Assembly: GCA_019925795.1 (NCBI GenBank)
Contig: CM034315.1
Location: 30,820,446 to 30,884,445, forward strand
Origin: Dendrobium chrysotoxum
Lineage: Eukaryota > Streptophyta > Magnoliopsida > Asparagales > Orchidaceae
Reading direction: 5' to 3'
Length of the DNA: 64,000 bases
Shown: piece after piece, positions 43,856 through 54,771 of the stretch
Layout of the letters: each line of letters begins with the position of its first letter
How positions within the stretch are numbered: the first letter of the stretch is position 1
The notes under the pieces: model-generated
What the model was told of the DNA's origin: nothing
Databases searched by the model: none
What the model saw: only the letters and a program-made list of their open reading frames with translations
Translations under genes and position numbers: made by a program

Positions 43856-44171
43856 GGAAAAAGTTCAAAATAGTCCCCTGACTATTCATATATTGCTAAC
43901 TCAGTCTCAAAGTATCACATTTCTCCAGTTTAGTCTCTCGATTATATAGAATTAAGCTCAAATGATCCCTCGGGGGCTAGTTTGGATCAATTATATAAAA
44001 TGGAGGAACTAAATTGGGATCAATTTTATATCTCAATTTCAATATATTGCTAATTGAGGGGACATTTGGGATCAATTTTACATGATTGAGGGCTAAATTG
44101 GGGAAATATGATGCTTTTGGACTAAATTGGCTACATCGGACTAGTCTATGGACTATTTTGAGCATTTTACC
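43856..44171. mobile_element. Foldback non-autonomous DNA transposon
   Basis: About 316 bp with inverted ends: left GGAAAAAGTTCAAAATAGTC, right (reversed) GGTAAAATGCTCAAAATAGT. Interior copies of CTAAATTGG-type motifs occur in both orientations. No exact target duplication seen. Confidence 0.65.
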
Positions 44172-44930
44172 AAATGTCAATTGATTCAAGTTTACTGAGA
44201 AGTCATGTTTCTTAAGAAAATTAGTCCTTGATTAAAAACAGAGCATTTTAATATTTAATCCATAAATAACACAAAATATTAGCATCTGAATAGTATAAAA
44301 ATACACAATCAATAAGATAATTGAAGCCTAACTAATAAGTAATTCATAATAGTGGGAGAATTACGGCCAAGAAATAAAAGAATCCAAGACTAATGAAAAA
44401 TAGTAAATGTGCCACGTTATACAGAGCCTTCTATTTTCACACTAAGCAAAAAAAAAACTCGATTAGATTATAATATAATATCATCAAAACATAGTTGACA
44501 TAATCCCAATCCATCTTTTTTTCAACCTAATTAAAGCCACCACCCATTAATAGGAGCAAAGAATAATCTACCCAAATTCTCTGGCAATGCGTCTTGCTAG
44601 CCCAAGAAATCTGCACACTATCCATATGCACATCTACCTCTACCAATCCATGAATTGGCAGCAATCTTATGGGGATCTACTAAGATCCCTCAGCGCATAC
44701 TATGACTGAGAAAGGTTATGCTACTCGACCAAAAGTTGCACTTAGAGAAATTGCTCTAAAGATGAATATACCATAAGGTATTGAACATGTTATGAAGATG
44801 ATATTTGTGCTCATCAAGCATTCTTGACCAGGATGTTACCAATGACCAAAATGACAAATCGATTTAGTTAGGAAGAAATACTTAGTTCATTGTAAAGATG
44901 TGAACTAAATTTTCTCATATTTCTATCATG
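44172..44930. other. No gene recognised
   Basis: AT-rich intergenic sequence, nothing assignable. Confidence 0.45.
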
Positions 44931-45636
44931 CAATTTTAATTTTAAAATCATTTTAAATCTATGAAAATATTGGATCAAATTTAGAAAAAATTTATTTTGA
45001 TTTCTAAGTTTGATGACTATCAAACTCTATCATATCGAAACATAATACTTCAAGCCTACAACCACATATGGCTCCATAAAAGAAAAAAAAATCAATAATT
45101 TCAAGGCATCACTCATTTTCTCTTTTATTCATCTAAGTGAAGAAGTGGAAGTCGAAGAAATTGTCAGTGGAGTGATAGGGGTTGGTAGTTATCTTGGTTG
45201 TTGCATATAAAGGCATTTCTCTATTGGATGGTCGATAATGACCACTAAAAGGTCGAAGGTGATAGTTGAAAATCAGAGATCTCAAAGCTAAATTGATAAT
45301 TATTACAAGGGTTCATGATTGACGAGGTGGTTCTACATAAGAAATGACAAGCTTTCCTCTATCTCTGGTGTGAATAGCTAATGGAGGAATCATGCTTAAA
45401 TATTGAGGGGAATAAAAAAAGAGAAAAGAATATTAGAGAGGTAAAAGTGAAAAAAATTATTTGGGTAGAGAAATATATATTATTTTATATCCATCTTTGA
45501 ACTAGTAGATATTTATCTCTCTGCATGTTCATAAAAATAGGTGGACCTCATGACATCACTTGGTGCCCTCATCATAGATCATTTTTCTAGTTTTCATGTG
45601 TTCATTGCAATTGGGCTCGTGTTTTGCTCCAGCAAT
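44931..45636 (+). mobile_element. 5' LTR of small copia element O
   Basis: The right end (TCCAGCA) directly precedes a PBS at 45637. Homology between about 44977-45345 and 46795-47160 identifies the LTR pair. The left boundary is uncertain. TATA-like CATATAAAGG near 45205. Confidence 0.65.
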
Positions 45637-45648
45637 TGGTATCAAAGC
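45637..45648 (+). other. Primer binding site of element O
   Basis: TGGTATCAAAGC, one change from the initiator-Met primer site. Confidence 0.85.
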
Positions 45649-45659
45649 TAACATTAAAT

Positions 45660-46280
45660 TCTATATGAGAGCAATAGCTTAAGAAGATAGGAAAGTGAGA
45701 ATTGATCAATTAATGGTTGACTTCTGGTATTGGAGAATATAGAGTAAGGATTATTTATAAGAAAGAATGTGACATATATCTCTATTTGAGTCAGCCAAAA
45801 ATTATGAGCCAAAATGGCCAGTAGGATCTCCTGGATAAATAGTTGTTGGAAATCTATCATTGATGAAGAATGTCACCTTCAACATATTGCATGAAAGAAT
45901 TATAGCCAACATGATAGTTCTGTCAGACATGTACGGATGACAGATATAAATACTAAGAAAGTTTTTAGCCTCAAAATGATTGAAGCCGTTTCTGTAACAA
46001 TGCATGTTAATAAGTTCAATTTGATTATAAGTCATTTCATCTCAGTTGATATTAACTTCAATGACAAAGTTCATGCATTGAGTATATTTTAAATACTATC
46101 AAAAAGCTGGGCTAGAACTGTGACAATTATCAACAGTACTTGCAGGTCTATATGATTGAAACTCAATGATGTATGTAATCAAATCTTGAGTGAAGCATCA
46201 TGAGACAGAATTAGGAAAAGGCTCTTCTACTATGCTGAATCGTGATAGCAGAGAAAGAAGCGCAAGAAGAGGTGTTGGAG
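45660..46280 (+). pseudogene. Decayed copia gag of element O
   Basis: The frames, full of stops, read NVTFNILHERIIANMIVLSDM, then VISHFISVDINFNDKVHALS, then WARTVTIINSTC and LNDVCNQILSEAS. These correspond to the standard copia gag blocks around the membrane-distal UBN2 region. It is a different copia lineage from the Sireviruses here. Not functional. Confidence 0.75.
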
Positions 46281-46794
46281 GTACATCTAAAGCTTAATTG
46301 AATAAAAAAATACAAAAGTTCAAAATGATGCATGCAAGCGATGGGTGAGATTGGCCAAATGAAAAAGGTATTTTTACGTATCAACCTTTTATGTTGATAC
46401 TTGGAAGATGATCAAGGATGCTATACTGATAGCAAATTAAAATAAGGAAGATACTTTTTACATGATGTAAATTACCTGAACAATGAGAGAAATAGTTAAA
46501 TATATTGTTTGTGATTAAAAGAGGTGCAATGTGGGATAACTTTTTTGTCAAGCATGAACTTCCAAAAGACAAATAGGCCTTGCAAGGAAAAAAATATATC
46601 AGGATCAAAGAGCACATTATAGTAAAATAGGGTTGTGATAAAAGATGACAAGTATTACCATAGATGGCCTTTCAACGAAAGCCTCAATCAACCTCCACAA
46701 TTAATTGAGAAAGGGTAACAAAAAAATTTGATTATCTAAATCATGACAATGTATAAGAAATTAATATCCAAATAAGAGATTATTAATATAAGTG
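46281..46794 (+). other. Deleted internal remainder of element O
   Basis: Less than 0.5 kb separates gag from the 3' LTR. No protease, integrase or RT motif is seen, so pol has been deleted. Confidence 0.55.
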
Positions 46795-47160
46795 GATTTA
46801 GATCAAATTTTATTTTGATTTTTAAATTTGATGACTACCAAACTCAAAATCTTATTCATGTCTTATCATTTATGTCTACAACCATATGTTTCTCTATAAA
46901 AGCAGAAAAAATCAATGGTTGCAATTCTTCTCCAACATTAACGCGGGTGTAGAGACAGAGGCTGAAGAAGTGGCTAGTGGAGTAACTGAAGTTTGATAAT
47001 CATCTTGATTGGGTCATACATACGCATTTCTTTTGTCAGGTGTTTGGAAATTATCATCAAAATGCCAAATGCAACAGTTGAAAATTATAATCCTTCTCAA
47101 GAAAAAATTGATGATTGTCATAGGGACTAATGACTGTCAAGATGGTGCAGCTTAACTTAT
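46795..47160 (+). mobile_element. 3' LTR fragment of element O
   Basis: Aligns with 44977-45345 (TTTGATGACTACCAAACTC, TCTATAAAAGCAG versus CCATAAAAGAAA, AAGAAGTGGCTAGTGGAGTAA). It loses similarity after about 47160. Confidence 0.65.
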
Positions 47161-47806
47161 TCAGCTTCTGAATGTGACACTCCCAAATACAACAAAATGA
47201 ACATAAGGTAGTCAAAAAACTGTAATTTACCTAGTCGCCTGAGAATCTTGGATCAACCTTGGTTGATTGAGATTAAATGAAAAAAATTACTACTATAATA
47301 AGAGTGTGGGATTTGAGTGCCCTTTTTAGGGGGGGAGGGGGGTGGCAACAAATATATGCAGTTTATAGCTAGAATGTTGACATTTAAAACTAATTGCATG
47401 TTGTGGAGAAGAAGGATTTTTAAAGTTCTAAACTAATTAATTTTTAAAGCTTTTTGGTGCTCTTGTTGAAATAAAAATTAGAAAGTTTTTTAACAGAAAA
47501 ACGGAGTACCATAAAAATCTCTTCAATTCGAATTCCACAGAGTTAGATGTATGAAGTCCTATCCTTGCATTTCAAAAGAGATTATTCCAATGATTCAAAT
47601 TTATAAATTCTAAATCAAAATCAAGAAATCTAACAACTACTTACACCGTATAAAACTAAAACAAATAAGTTATTTTCACATTATCAACAAACTAAAACAA
47701 GTAAAATACAAATTTCTCAAAAATTAACAATTAAAATACCACTTTGTAGTTCACCTTGAGTGGATTGAAGTATCCTAAAGACCTTTTTCTTCTTCTAACA
47801 CTCCTC
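47161..47806. other. Downstream flank of the PHD gene; no gene recognised
   Basis: AT-rich, with a short G run (47330-47345). It may include the 3' UTR or further exons of the minus-strand gene at 47807. A donor-like GTGAGAG overlaps its stop codon, so a spliced longer product cannot be excluded. Confidence 0.4.
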
Positions 47807-48751
47807 TCACCCCTGCTTGGCAATTTCAGTTGGTGAGTCTGAAACAATCCCATTCTTCTCCTTCTCATCTTTTACCATGCTATCCTTTACATCTAAATTC
47901 AAATGGCCCTTTATATTTTCATTGCCACCAACCAAGAGTGACGACCTGTTCACCATCCCAATTGGCTCATTAAACCTCTTCCACTTCTCTCTCTCCCTGT
48001 CATGTGCCCTCTTCTGAACCACAGCACCAGCTATCACCATGCCGCTCGGCCTAGGTGCCTTCTTGTTCGGCTCAACCACCTCCATCTTAGCAGCGGCGGC
48101 AGCAGCAGTAGCAGCAAAAGCAACTGGTGCCATTGCAGTCCTAACCGAGTCCTTAATCTTCTCCTTCTCCTTCTCCTTCTCAGAGATGACCAAGGATTTA
48201 TCAAGCATGTCTCTTGCCCTCTTCCTCGCTAAAGCAGCCTCCTTGACTTTTTTCTCCGCGTCTGCCCTAGCAAGCGATGCTGCCCGGCACATTGATGCGG
48301 CCGAGAGGCGTGCGGCCACGAGCAGGATTTTAGCCGCACGCAGATCAATAACCCGGTCAGCGGAATTCTTGGAGAAGGGAAAGTAGGAGAAGGAGGTCGG
48401 AGAAGGGGAATCACATGCCGGGCAGAGGAAGTGAGGGGCAATGGAGGGGTCCGGCAGGCAGCTGTGGTGAGAGACGGAGGAGCATTTGGAGCAATGGACG
48501 AGTAGCGGGCGCTCGGGTGAGTCGAGAACTTCGAAGCAAGAGCAGCAGAAGGAGCCCGGATGATACTTCAACACGCAGGAGGAGCAGAGACGGAGGAAAA
48601 CGTTGTTTCGATGGCGAACCTGGTGAACTGGCCACGGTTCCACAGCCTCGCATCCGTCGCCGAAGCAGCCTCCTGCTGGAATGAGGGGAAGGTCGTCACC
48701 TCTGCCGGTGCTACCCGAGGCATCACCTGATCGCCTTTCGGGCTTATTCAT
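47807..48751 (-). CDS. PHD-finger protein, 314 aa, host gene
   Basis: Intact single-exon ORF from ATG (MNKPERRSGD) to TGA, GC-richer than its surroundings. Residues 69-113 fit the PHD spacing C-x2-C-x14-C-x2-C-x4-H-x2-C-x11-C-x2-C (C69, C72, C87, C90, H95, C98, C110, C113). Further Cys at 29, 34, 56 and 59 suggest an extended zinc module. A helical Ala-, Lys- and Arg-rich region follows (about 130-190, ADAEKKVKEAALARKRARD), then an EKEKEKEK run, a poly-Ala tract and basic segments such as KRAHDREREKWKRF. These suit a nuclear protein, possibly reading histone tails, but the ligand is inferred from the fold. Promoter: telo-box at 48820-48834 and TATA-like sequence at about 48890. A MULE lies 159 bp upstream of the ATG. 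Confidence 0.82.
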   Translation of the reverse strand: MNKPERRSGDASGSTGRGDDLPLIPAGGCFGDGCEAVEPWPVHQVRHRNNVFLRLCSSCVLKYHPGSFCCSCFEVLDSPERPLLVHCSKCSSVSHHSCLPDPSIAPHFLCPACDSPSPTSFSYFPFSKNSADRVIDLRAAKILLVAARLSAASMCRAASLARADAEKKVKEAALARKRARDMLDKSLVISEKEKEKEKIKDSVRTAMAPVAFAATAAAAAAKMEVVEPNKKAPRPSGMVIAGAVVQKRAHDREREKWKRFNEPIGMVNRSSLLVGGNENIKGHLNLDVKDSMVKDEKEKNGIVSDSPTEIAKQG

Positions 48752-48819
48752 GTTAGCAGCATTGATTTAGAAGGAGCGTGGAAGGAGAACTCGAGAAGCA
48801 CTTGACCTCCGTTTGAAAA

Positions 48820-48834
48820 TTAGGGTTAGGGTTT
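48820..48834 (-). promoter_or_regulatory. Telo-box in the 5' leader of the PHD gene
   Basis: Minus-strand AAACCCTAACCCTAA, the interstitial telomere motif common near transcription starts of plant housekeeping and translation-related genes. It lies 69 bp upstream of the ATG. Confidence 0.75.
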
Positions 48835-48910
48835 CACTTTAGGGAAGTTGGGGATGAAGAAGGAGACGGACATGCATCGGTAAAAAAGAAAAAAATATAT
48901 TTTAAATTTT

Positions 48911-49000
48911 GGTATTTTTACATACCTAACACTTAAAATCATTCTATTTATTTATTTAACATCTAAACTTTAGTATTTACTAATCCAGCATCTAAAAACT
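48911..49000 (+). repeat. MULE left terminal inverted repeat
   Basis: Pairs with about 53535-53624 in reverse orientation. Transcription of the GRF gene probably starts just inside it. Confidence 0.88.
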
Positions 49001-49676
49001 CTTGCCCTCATCAAATATAACACTCCGCTGCCTCAGTCAAAACCAAACCCCGATTTCTGTATTTCGCGAGACATCTGCTTCGCTATCGCCTCTTCCTCGG
49101 TCGGGCAGCTCTTCTTCGCGCATCGATTTGTTCGTGCAGGTATGCTCTTTTCCTTTTCATTATCTCGTTTTTGTGTTCGTTAACCCCATTTAGGTCGGAT
49201 CTGCTTCCCTTCCCTCACCAATGTTCTTCTCCATGTTCTGTATCTTTTTTTTTTCTTTTTTTACTCCATGTTTAGTATCTAGGTTTACTGTTCTTATTCC
49301 ATCTGATTCGTTAACCCCATTTAGGTCGGATTTGCTATTCTTCTTCGCCTAGGTCGCATCTAATTCTTTTTTACTCCAGTTGTTATTTTTTTCTATGCTT
49401 ACAAGCTCTGTACCGTAACCTACATTTGATGTTCACTATCTCTTTTTCCTGTACCGTTACGAATCAGATGTGCATGCTCTAATTTTTATGAAGTTGAGAT
49501 GGCATATGGGAATAGGATTAATTTGATAAGAAAGTTTAAATGCTGCAAAAGTTCTATCGAATGGAAGATTTGTTTTGTATGGCTTTTTTTAAAGAAAGTT
49601 TAAAAATTACTCAGTTATATGGCTTTTTTTTTGTTACGTTCTGAATGGAAGCTTTGTTTTGTAATTGTAGTAATAT

Positions 49677-50044
49677 TTGATTTGTGACATGAGTTCAAGT
49701 CGATCAACACCATCAACGAGAAATCAGGACAACCCAATATATTGTCGTTGCAATCTTCAAAGTACAATCTATACTTGCTACAAAGATAATAATTGTGGAA
49801 GAAAGTTCTATCAATGTCCACGAAGTAGAGGTGAGGAAGATTGCAAATTTTTAGGTGGTTCGACGAACACAACAGTGATCTGGAAGATATGAATTGCTTA
49901 AGAAATTTAAATGCAGCAGAAGTTCGTTCCAAGAATGATGTCGTAGCCTCACTTACATTTGAGTTTCTTCAAATTAAATTCTTATTGGTTATCCTGATTT
50001 TGCTTGTTGTCGTGGCTCTATCGAAGACTTGTATGTGTAAATGA
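49677..50044 (+). pseudogene. GRF-type zinc-finger membrane protein carried by the MULE
   Basis: The ATG at 49689 gives MSSSRSTPSTRNQDN, then the GRF zinc finger: CRC at the start, NNCGRKFYQCPRSRG, and Cys of EEDCKF. A T run at 49848-49852 is one base short, so the frame changes from CKFL to the frame reading FRWFDEHNSDLEDMN (continuing to 50044). It ends in a hydrophobic helix (FLLVILILLVVVALS), a single C-terminal membrane anchor. About 110 aa, typical of small plant GRF-domain proteins. A 5' UTR intron is likely: donor CAG/GTATGC near 49140, acceptor TTGTAG near 49669. Role in transposition unknown. Confidence 0.82.
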
Positions 50045-50690
50045 AATGTAACTGAGAAAGTAAGTTAGAAATTTCAGTTAGATATCTGAAGTTTTGTATC
50101 ATCTAGTATCTTTTTTGCAAACATTAAGCAGTCCTGTAATATATTAAAAGGTAATGGAAATTGCTTTTGTTGTTAAAACTTTTGAAGTTGTTATGCAATA
50201 ATGTGTAATTAAAAGGCTTTTGACTGCTTGTGCCTCAATAATTTGCTTATTGTCGTGGCCTTAATTCATCCTCCTTGTGGTTGCTTCATATGGTTGACGT
50301 TCTTCTGAGAAGTCTTTTGGCTGCTTGTGCCTCAAGAAAGGCATAGCATGTTTCTTTTGAAGTTGTTAAACGAAGTATTATGATAATGCATAGCAGGTTT
50401 CTAAGGCATTGTGCATGCTGCACCGAAATTGTGCGTGCTGCATCGAAACTGGGTTTCCAAAAATTGTACAAAATTCTTAAAGCTACAGAAACAAAATAAT
50501 CTTAAGACTGTACTTCAACATATAATCTTTCAGAACAATAAAAAAATGTTAGTCACTACAGAAGTAAAACACTATGCAGCGACCACAAGAAAGGATTTTG
50601 TTACAAAAAATCTACAGATATTTGTTTGAACTCTGTTACCAAAATATGACTAATTTTGCAACTTAAGCAAAATATGACGCAAGGATTCAG
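50045..50690. other. MULE interior between the two convergent genes
   Basis: AT-rich intergenic spacer inside the element. No ORF of interest; presumably the two 3' UTRs. Confidence 0.6.
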
Positions 50691-53044
50691 TTAAAACAGT
50701 TGACGATCAGCAAGCCTAATTGGCATTTTTTCACGTGGAGCAGAAGTTGTCGGCATGTGAAAGTCATAATCATTTCCTTCTCCATCACCATTTAAAGGGT
50801 TTTTACAAGTGCTTCTATGGTGTCCCCAAGAATTGCAACGTCCACACTTATGGCTCATTTTAGTCTTCTTTGTAGTCTCTAAAAAGTTTTTAATTCTTCT
50901 CTTCTTCGGTCTTCCACGAGGCCTACGCAAAGTTGGTGGACCAACATCCTCACCATCACTAAGTATCGACGATTGCTCCTTCCTTGGAAGTGTTCCTATC
51001 GCTCCGTCGTACACCATTCTATATCTGCTCAAAGAAATGATATTGGAAAATAAAAGTAGCAATTCAATATCTGATTTAAAAAGATTGAATTGGTTGCAAA
51101 CCTAGATGTGTTGTAGTGCTCGTCTACGTAGGTGTGCCATAGATTGTAGTGTTTTGATCCAATGAATGATCCACCATGTATGCATGGAAGTCCACACACT
51201 TACCAAAATCCACAACTACATATATGCTTCTCAATATCCACTTCATGATGCTCGTATCTTCCTTCGACCTAAGCCTTGGTTGACGTAGACTGGCAAATAA
51301 TAAATTGATCTTTCATTGTTGTAACATCTCTAAGATACTCCTCCACACAAGGAACAAGTGGACCCTTCCAGGAACTGCAATTTAGCTTCCTTTGAGAACG
51401 TTGTTCCATCATCATTCCTCTAACCATGTCGATTAGATCCATGATTGGTTTACTCGTAGCCTCTTCCACCCATAAATTGAAAGATTCTGACATATTGTTT
51501 GTGTTGTAGTGATTTTTAATATGTTGAGAGAAAGTAGATTTAGACCATTTGCATGTCAATGCACTTAGGTATGAATATACTCCAGGACTAAGGGTTTGGA
51601 TTTCTTCCAAATATGCATTGAAATTGTGCTGACTAAAACAATTTGCAACAGTCCAAACCAACTGCTATAATTTGTGGCCATCTTCACAGCGAAATTTTTT
51701 TTTAATGTTCTTCCAAAGATGTCTCATGCATACCCTATGCTCAGCTTTTGGAAAAACAACCTTAATTGCTTCACCAAGCCATTTTTCCATATCTGAGATG
51801 AAGGCCAATTGTTCTATTTCACAACTAAAAGCTTCTGACAAATTCTTCAAAAACCACTCCCAGCTCTTCTTTGATTCTGATTCAGCAATAGCAAAAGCAA
51901 TTTTGAAGAGGCCATTATTCCCATCAAGACAATTCGTTGAAAGTCGAACACCCAAATATTTTGATTTCAAATGGCACGCATCAACGCCAATTAAATATCT
52001 ACAGCCGGAGAGGAAGCCATCAATGCAAACTTTAAAACTAACAAAGAATCTCTTGAATGATTTGTTGTGGTTGTCACATTGATATGTTATGTGAGAGCCT
52101 GGATTTCTTCTGAGTAATTTAGACCTAAATGTTGGAACCCACTTGTAGTTATCATCTATTGATCCAAACATTTGTTCTCTTGCTAATGCCCTTGATCGCC
52201 ATATTTTCATGTATGGCAAACTCAAACCATAAGTAGTCTCCAAGTTATTACTAATGTCCTTTGGTGTAATATCAGGATTTCTTTTGACAATGTCCTGGAT
52301 TTCATGGGCAACCCAGCTTGTAGTTGCTTGCTTGTTCCCAACTTTATTTACCCCGGGGCATAAATGTGTAGGATTTAATTTTTTCACTTCAAAGGAGTGG
52401 CCATCAGAACATAATGAAGCTTGTATCCTCCAAGGACAACTACGGTATGAGCATGTAGCAATAACTCTTTATTTGTCACTAGCCTTAATCTTGATATCAA
52501 AGTTATGCATTATTGCGTTGGATCGAATGGCTTGTTTGAAACTGACTGAATCCTCAAACCGCGATCCAACAACTAGAGAATTTTCCTCTAAATCGGGACC
52601 GTCAATAATTCCATCGGACATTCCACCAACAATTACATCATTGTTTTCCATTCTATTGCCACTTGAATCATGCGTATCCATATGCTAGCTATCACAAGTA
52701 ATACCCATATCTTCTTCAAGCTCTTTCACAACGACAACCACCTCCATTCTGTGGGAATCAGAAGAATACGTAAGCATATCCATTACATCTGTATCACTTA
52801 TAAAGGGCATGTAATTTTTAGGTGATGTTCCATTGATGTGATAGTGTAGGTCGTAAGCATGCCCCCTTAGCCACGGGCATAGTGCTTCGGTTCGTTCTTT
52901 CAGTAAAAACAAATTAATCTCACTTCTCCCAAGCTTTAAAGTTCTCTGACTACCACCAACATATTTTAGCCTGCTCTGTCCCTTTACTATACTCCAATAT
53001 CCTCCATATTTGAATACAATATAGCAGAAATTGTTAGAATCCAT
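50691..53044 (-). pseudogene. MuDR-type transposase
   Basis: ATG at 53042-53044 (MDSNNFCYIVFKYGGYW). Order: N-terminal PB1-like part. Acidic linker. MuDR N-terminal DNA-binding region (FKQAIRSNAIMHNFDIKIKA, then CSYRSCPWRIQAS and THLC). Catalytic MULE domain (LIGVDACHLKSKYLG, ESKKSWEWFLKNL, FISDMEKWL, AEHRVCMRHLW). SWIM zinc finger (HICSCGF, GLPCIH). A C-terminal basic RPRGRPKKRR stretch and CCHC knuckle CGRCNSWGHHRSTC. In-frame stops lie at 52685-52687, 52469-52471, 51665-51667, 51269-51271 and 51200-51202, all TAA or TAG. One intron is predicted at 51025-51101 (GT...AG) that joins the frame exactly. No frameshift noticed, so decay is by substitution. Confidence 0.93.
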
Positions 53045-53534
53045 AACTAGCAAAGAAGTTAGTAATCTGAAAAAAAAAATTCTATTTCAAAATAGCATAA
53101 CGGATTTTTTCTATTTCAAAATAGCAGAAAATGAGAGAAATAGAAGCTTACCTAATCAAAATTTTCCTAGCAAAGATTACAATATAGTAAAGAATACAAT
53201 ATAGCAGAATCTGGCTTAGCTAATCAACATATATCTAGCAAAGAATACAATATAGCAGCTTACCTAATCAAAATTTTTATGTTTCAGAGGCAGAACGGAC
53301 GCGAGCCTGGACGGGTGGCTTCAACGGGAATGCACAGGAAGCTACGCGGAAGGCTCCGATGGGTTTCGACGGCAACAGAGCTCCGCTTTATTCTTCGATT
53401 AAATGGAGAAGATGAGCAAATGCCGAAGGAAGAAGCGAAGGAAGAAGAGTTTCGCGCCCAAATAACCTTGCGAACAGACTTGCTGAAAGGAGTTTAACGG
53501 AGAGGAGACAACATGGTTTTTTAGAAAGACAAAA

Positions 53535-53624
53535 AGCTTTTTAGTGGTATGTGTGTAAATAGGTAAGTTTAGGTGTTAAATAGGTAAATAGACTTGTTTT
53601 AAGTGTTATGTATGTAAAAATTCC
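53535..53624 (-). repeat. MULE right terminal inverted repeat
   Basis: Reverse complement of 48911-49000 with moderate divergence. The transposase promoter is expected between this repeat and 53044. Confidence 0.88.
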
Positions 53625-53633
53625 TTAAATTTT

Positions 53634-54771
53634 TTATAGGCAGTGGAAAAGCTTACGTTTTCGTAAACCTTTCTCAAATTAAAAGAGGAATAAATGGGAC
53701 AAATAAAATTACGTATATATATTTTTTTCATTTTTATAATTCACATCAATATATGAAAAAAGTTATTTTTATATATCTCATAAAAATAGAAATTAGAAAT
53801 ATATATATAAATTATATACATACTCAAAAGTTCATTTTAGATAAAAAATATATTTTTGATCGCATACTACTTATTTAAAATACGTGCCTAATAACATATT
53901 TTCAAATAAGATTCAAACAAAATTAGTATCATATTTGAGGAGAGTTCAAATATACACCAAGCTGTATTTGGAAAAAATTCAAACAGGCCTCAAATAAGCT
54001 TTGAACAAAGCTCGAATAGAATTCAAAGATGACTACTTGAATTGTGCATAGAACATTATGGAGAAAGGAATGTTTAAACAAGATTGGAATCATACTCCTT
54101 GAACATTTTAAACCCTATTTAAAACATGTGAAAGCTTGAATAAAGTTTGAATAGGATTTGAACATAGTGGCTCAAATGGTGTTTACTCAGTGTAAATACA
54201 ATAAAGTGTGTTCCAATAACTTTAACATAGTATGTTACAATGTTAATACAAAATAGTATAATCATAACATTTACAACACAATAAAATATAGCATAGACAT
54301 AATAGGTAGAAACTAATAGCTATGTTGCATTACAATGACAATAATATAGCCTTATTTAACTAATTAGTGATATTATTTTGATTATTATTTTAAATTTAAG
54401 TTGTAAAATATTCTTAATATAACTAAATTCTTATTGTATCTATTGACTCCCCTGGTTGATCATGAAATACATTCATGACTCAATATTTTTAAATCAACTA
54501 CTACAAATATCATTCTATAAAGTTATGTATTAGCATATTTTGTTATTAGCACAAAAAAGTGCCTCTATAATGTGTCTTAAGAAATATTCCATCTATTTGT
54601 GAAAAAATGATGATTATAATATGAGTGTGTTATTTTCATATAAAATTTTTTATAAGAAGAGATAAGTCAAATGTCTGATGATGAAGAACCAACAAATCTT
54701 GTCTCAACCAATGGAGCTAAACTCGATAAAATTAATTATACTCAAGAATTCATCTCTGAGGTGAAAGTTTG
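53634..54771. other. AT-rich spacer; no gene recognised
   Basis: Contains loose internal repetition of TTTGAA/TTCAAA words at 53880-54180. A short plus-strand open stretch at 54672-54771 (MSDDEEPTNLVSTNG) is cut by LTR D at 54772; it is too short to assign. Confidence 0.4.

Larger units (their letters stand above)
48911..53624. mobile_element. Complete Mutator-like element (MULE) with 9-bp target duplication
   Basis: 4714 bp. The terminal inverted repeats are about 90 bp: left GGTATTTTTACATACCTAAC, right (reversed) GGAATTTTTACATACATAAC, with matching blocks continuing through CTATTTA, TTTAACA and CTAAACTT. Perfect 9-bp duplication TTAAATTTT at 48902-48910 and 53625-53633, as expected of Mutator transposases. 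It carries a transposase gene (50691-53044, -) and a GRF zinc-finger gene (49677-50044, +), converging towards the middle. Both are broken. Confidence 0.95.

Noticed and set aside
48002..48684. Several ORFs overlapping the PHD gene in other frames
   Set aside because: GC-rich shadow frames. The minus-strand frame has the ordered Cys/His pattern and the plausible leader.
48911..49140. MULE interior as captured fragments of the PHD gene
   Set aside because: No similarity between the PHD gene and the MULE interior; the two are adjacent, separated by the target duplication.
54672..54771. Short open stretch MSDDEEPTNL as a gene
   Set aside because: About 30 codons, cut by an LTR, with no homology that I recognise.
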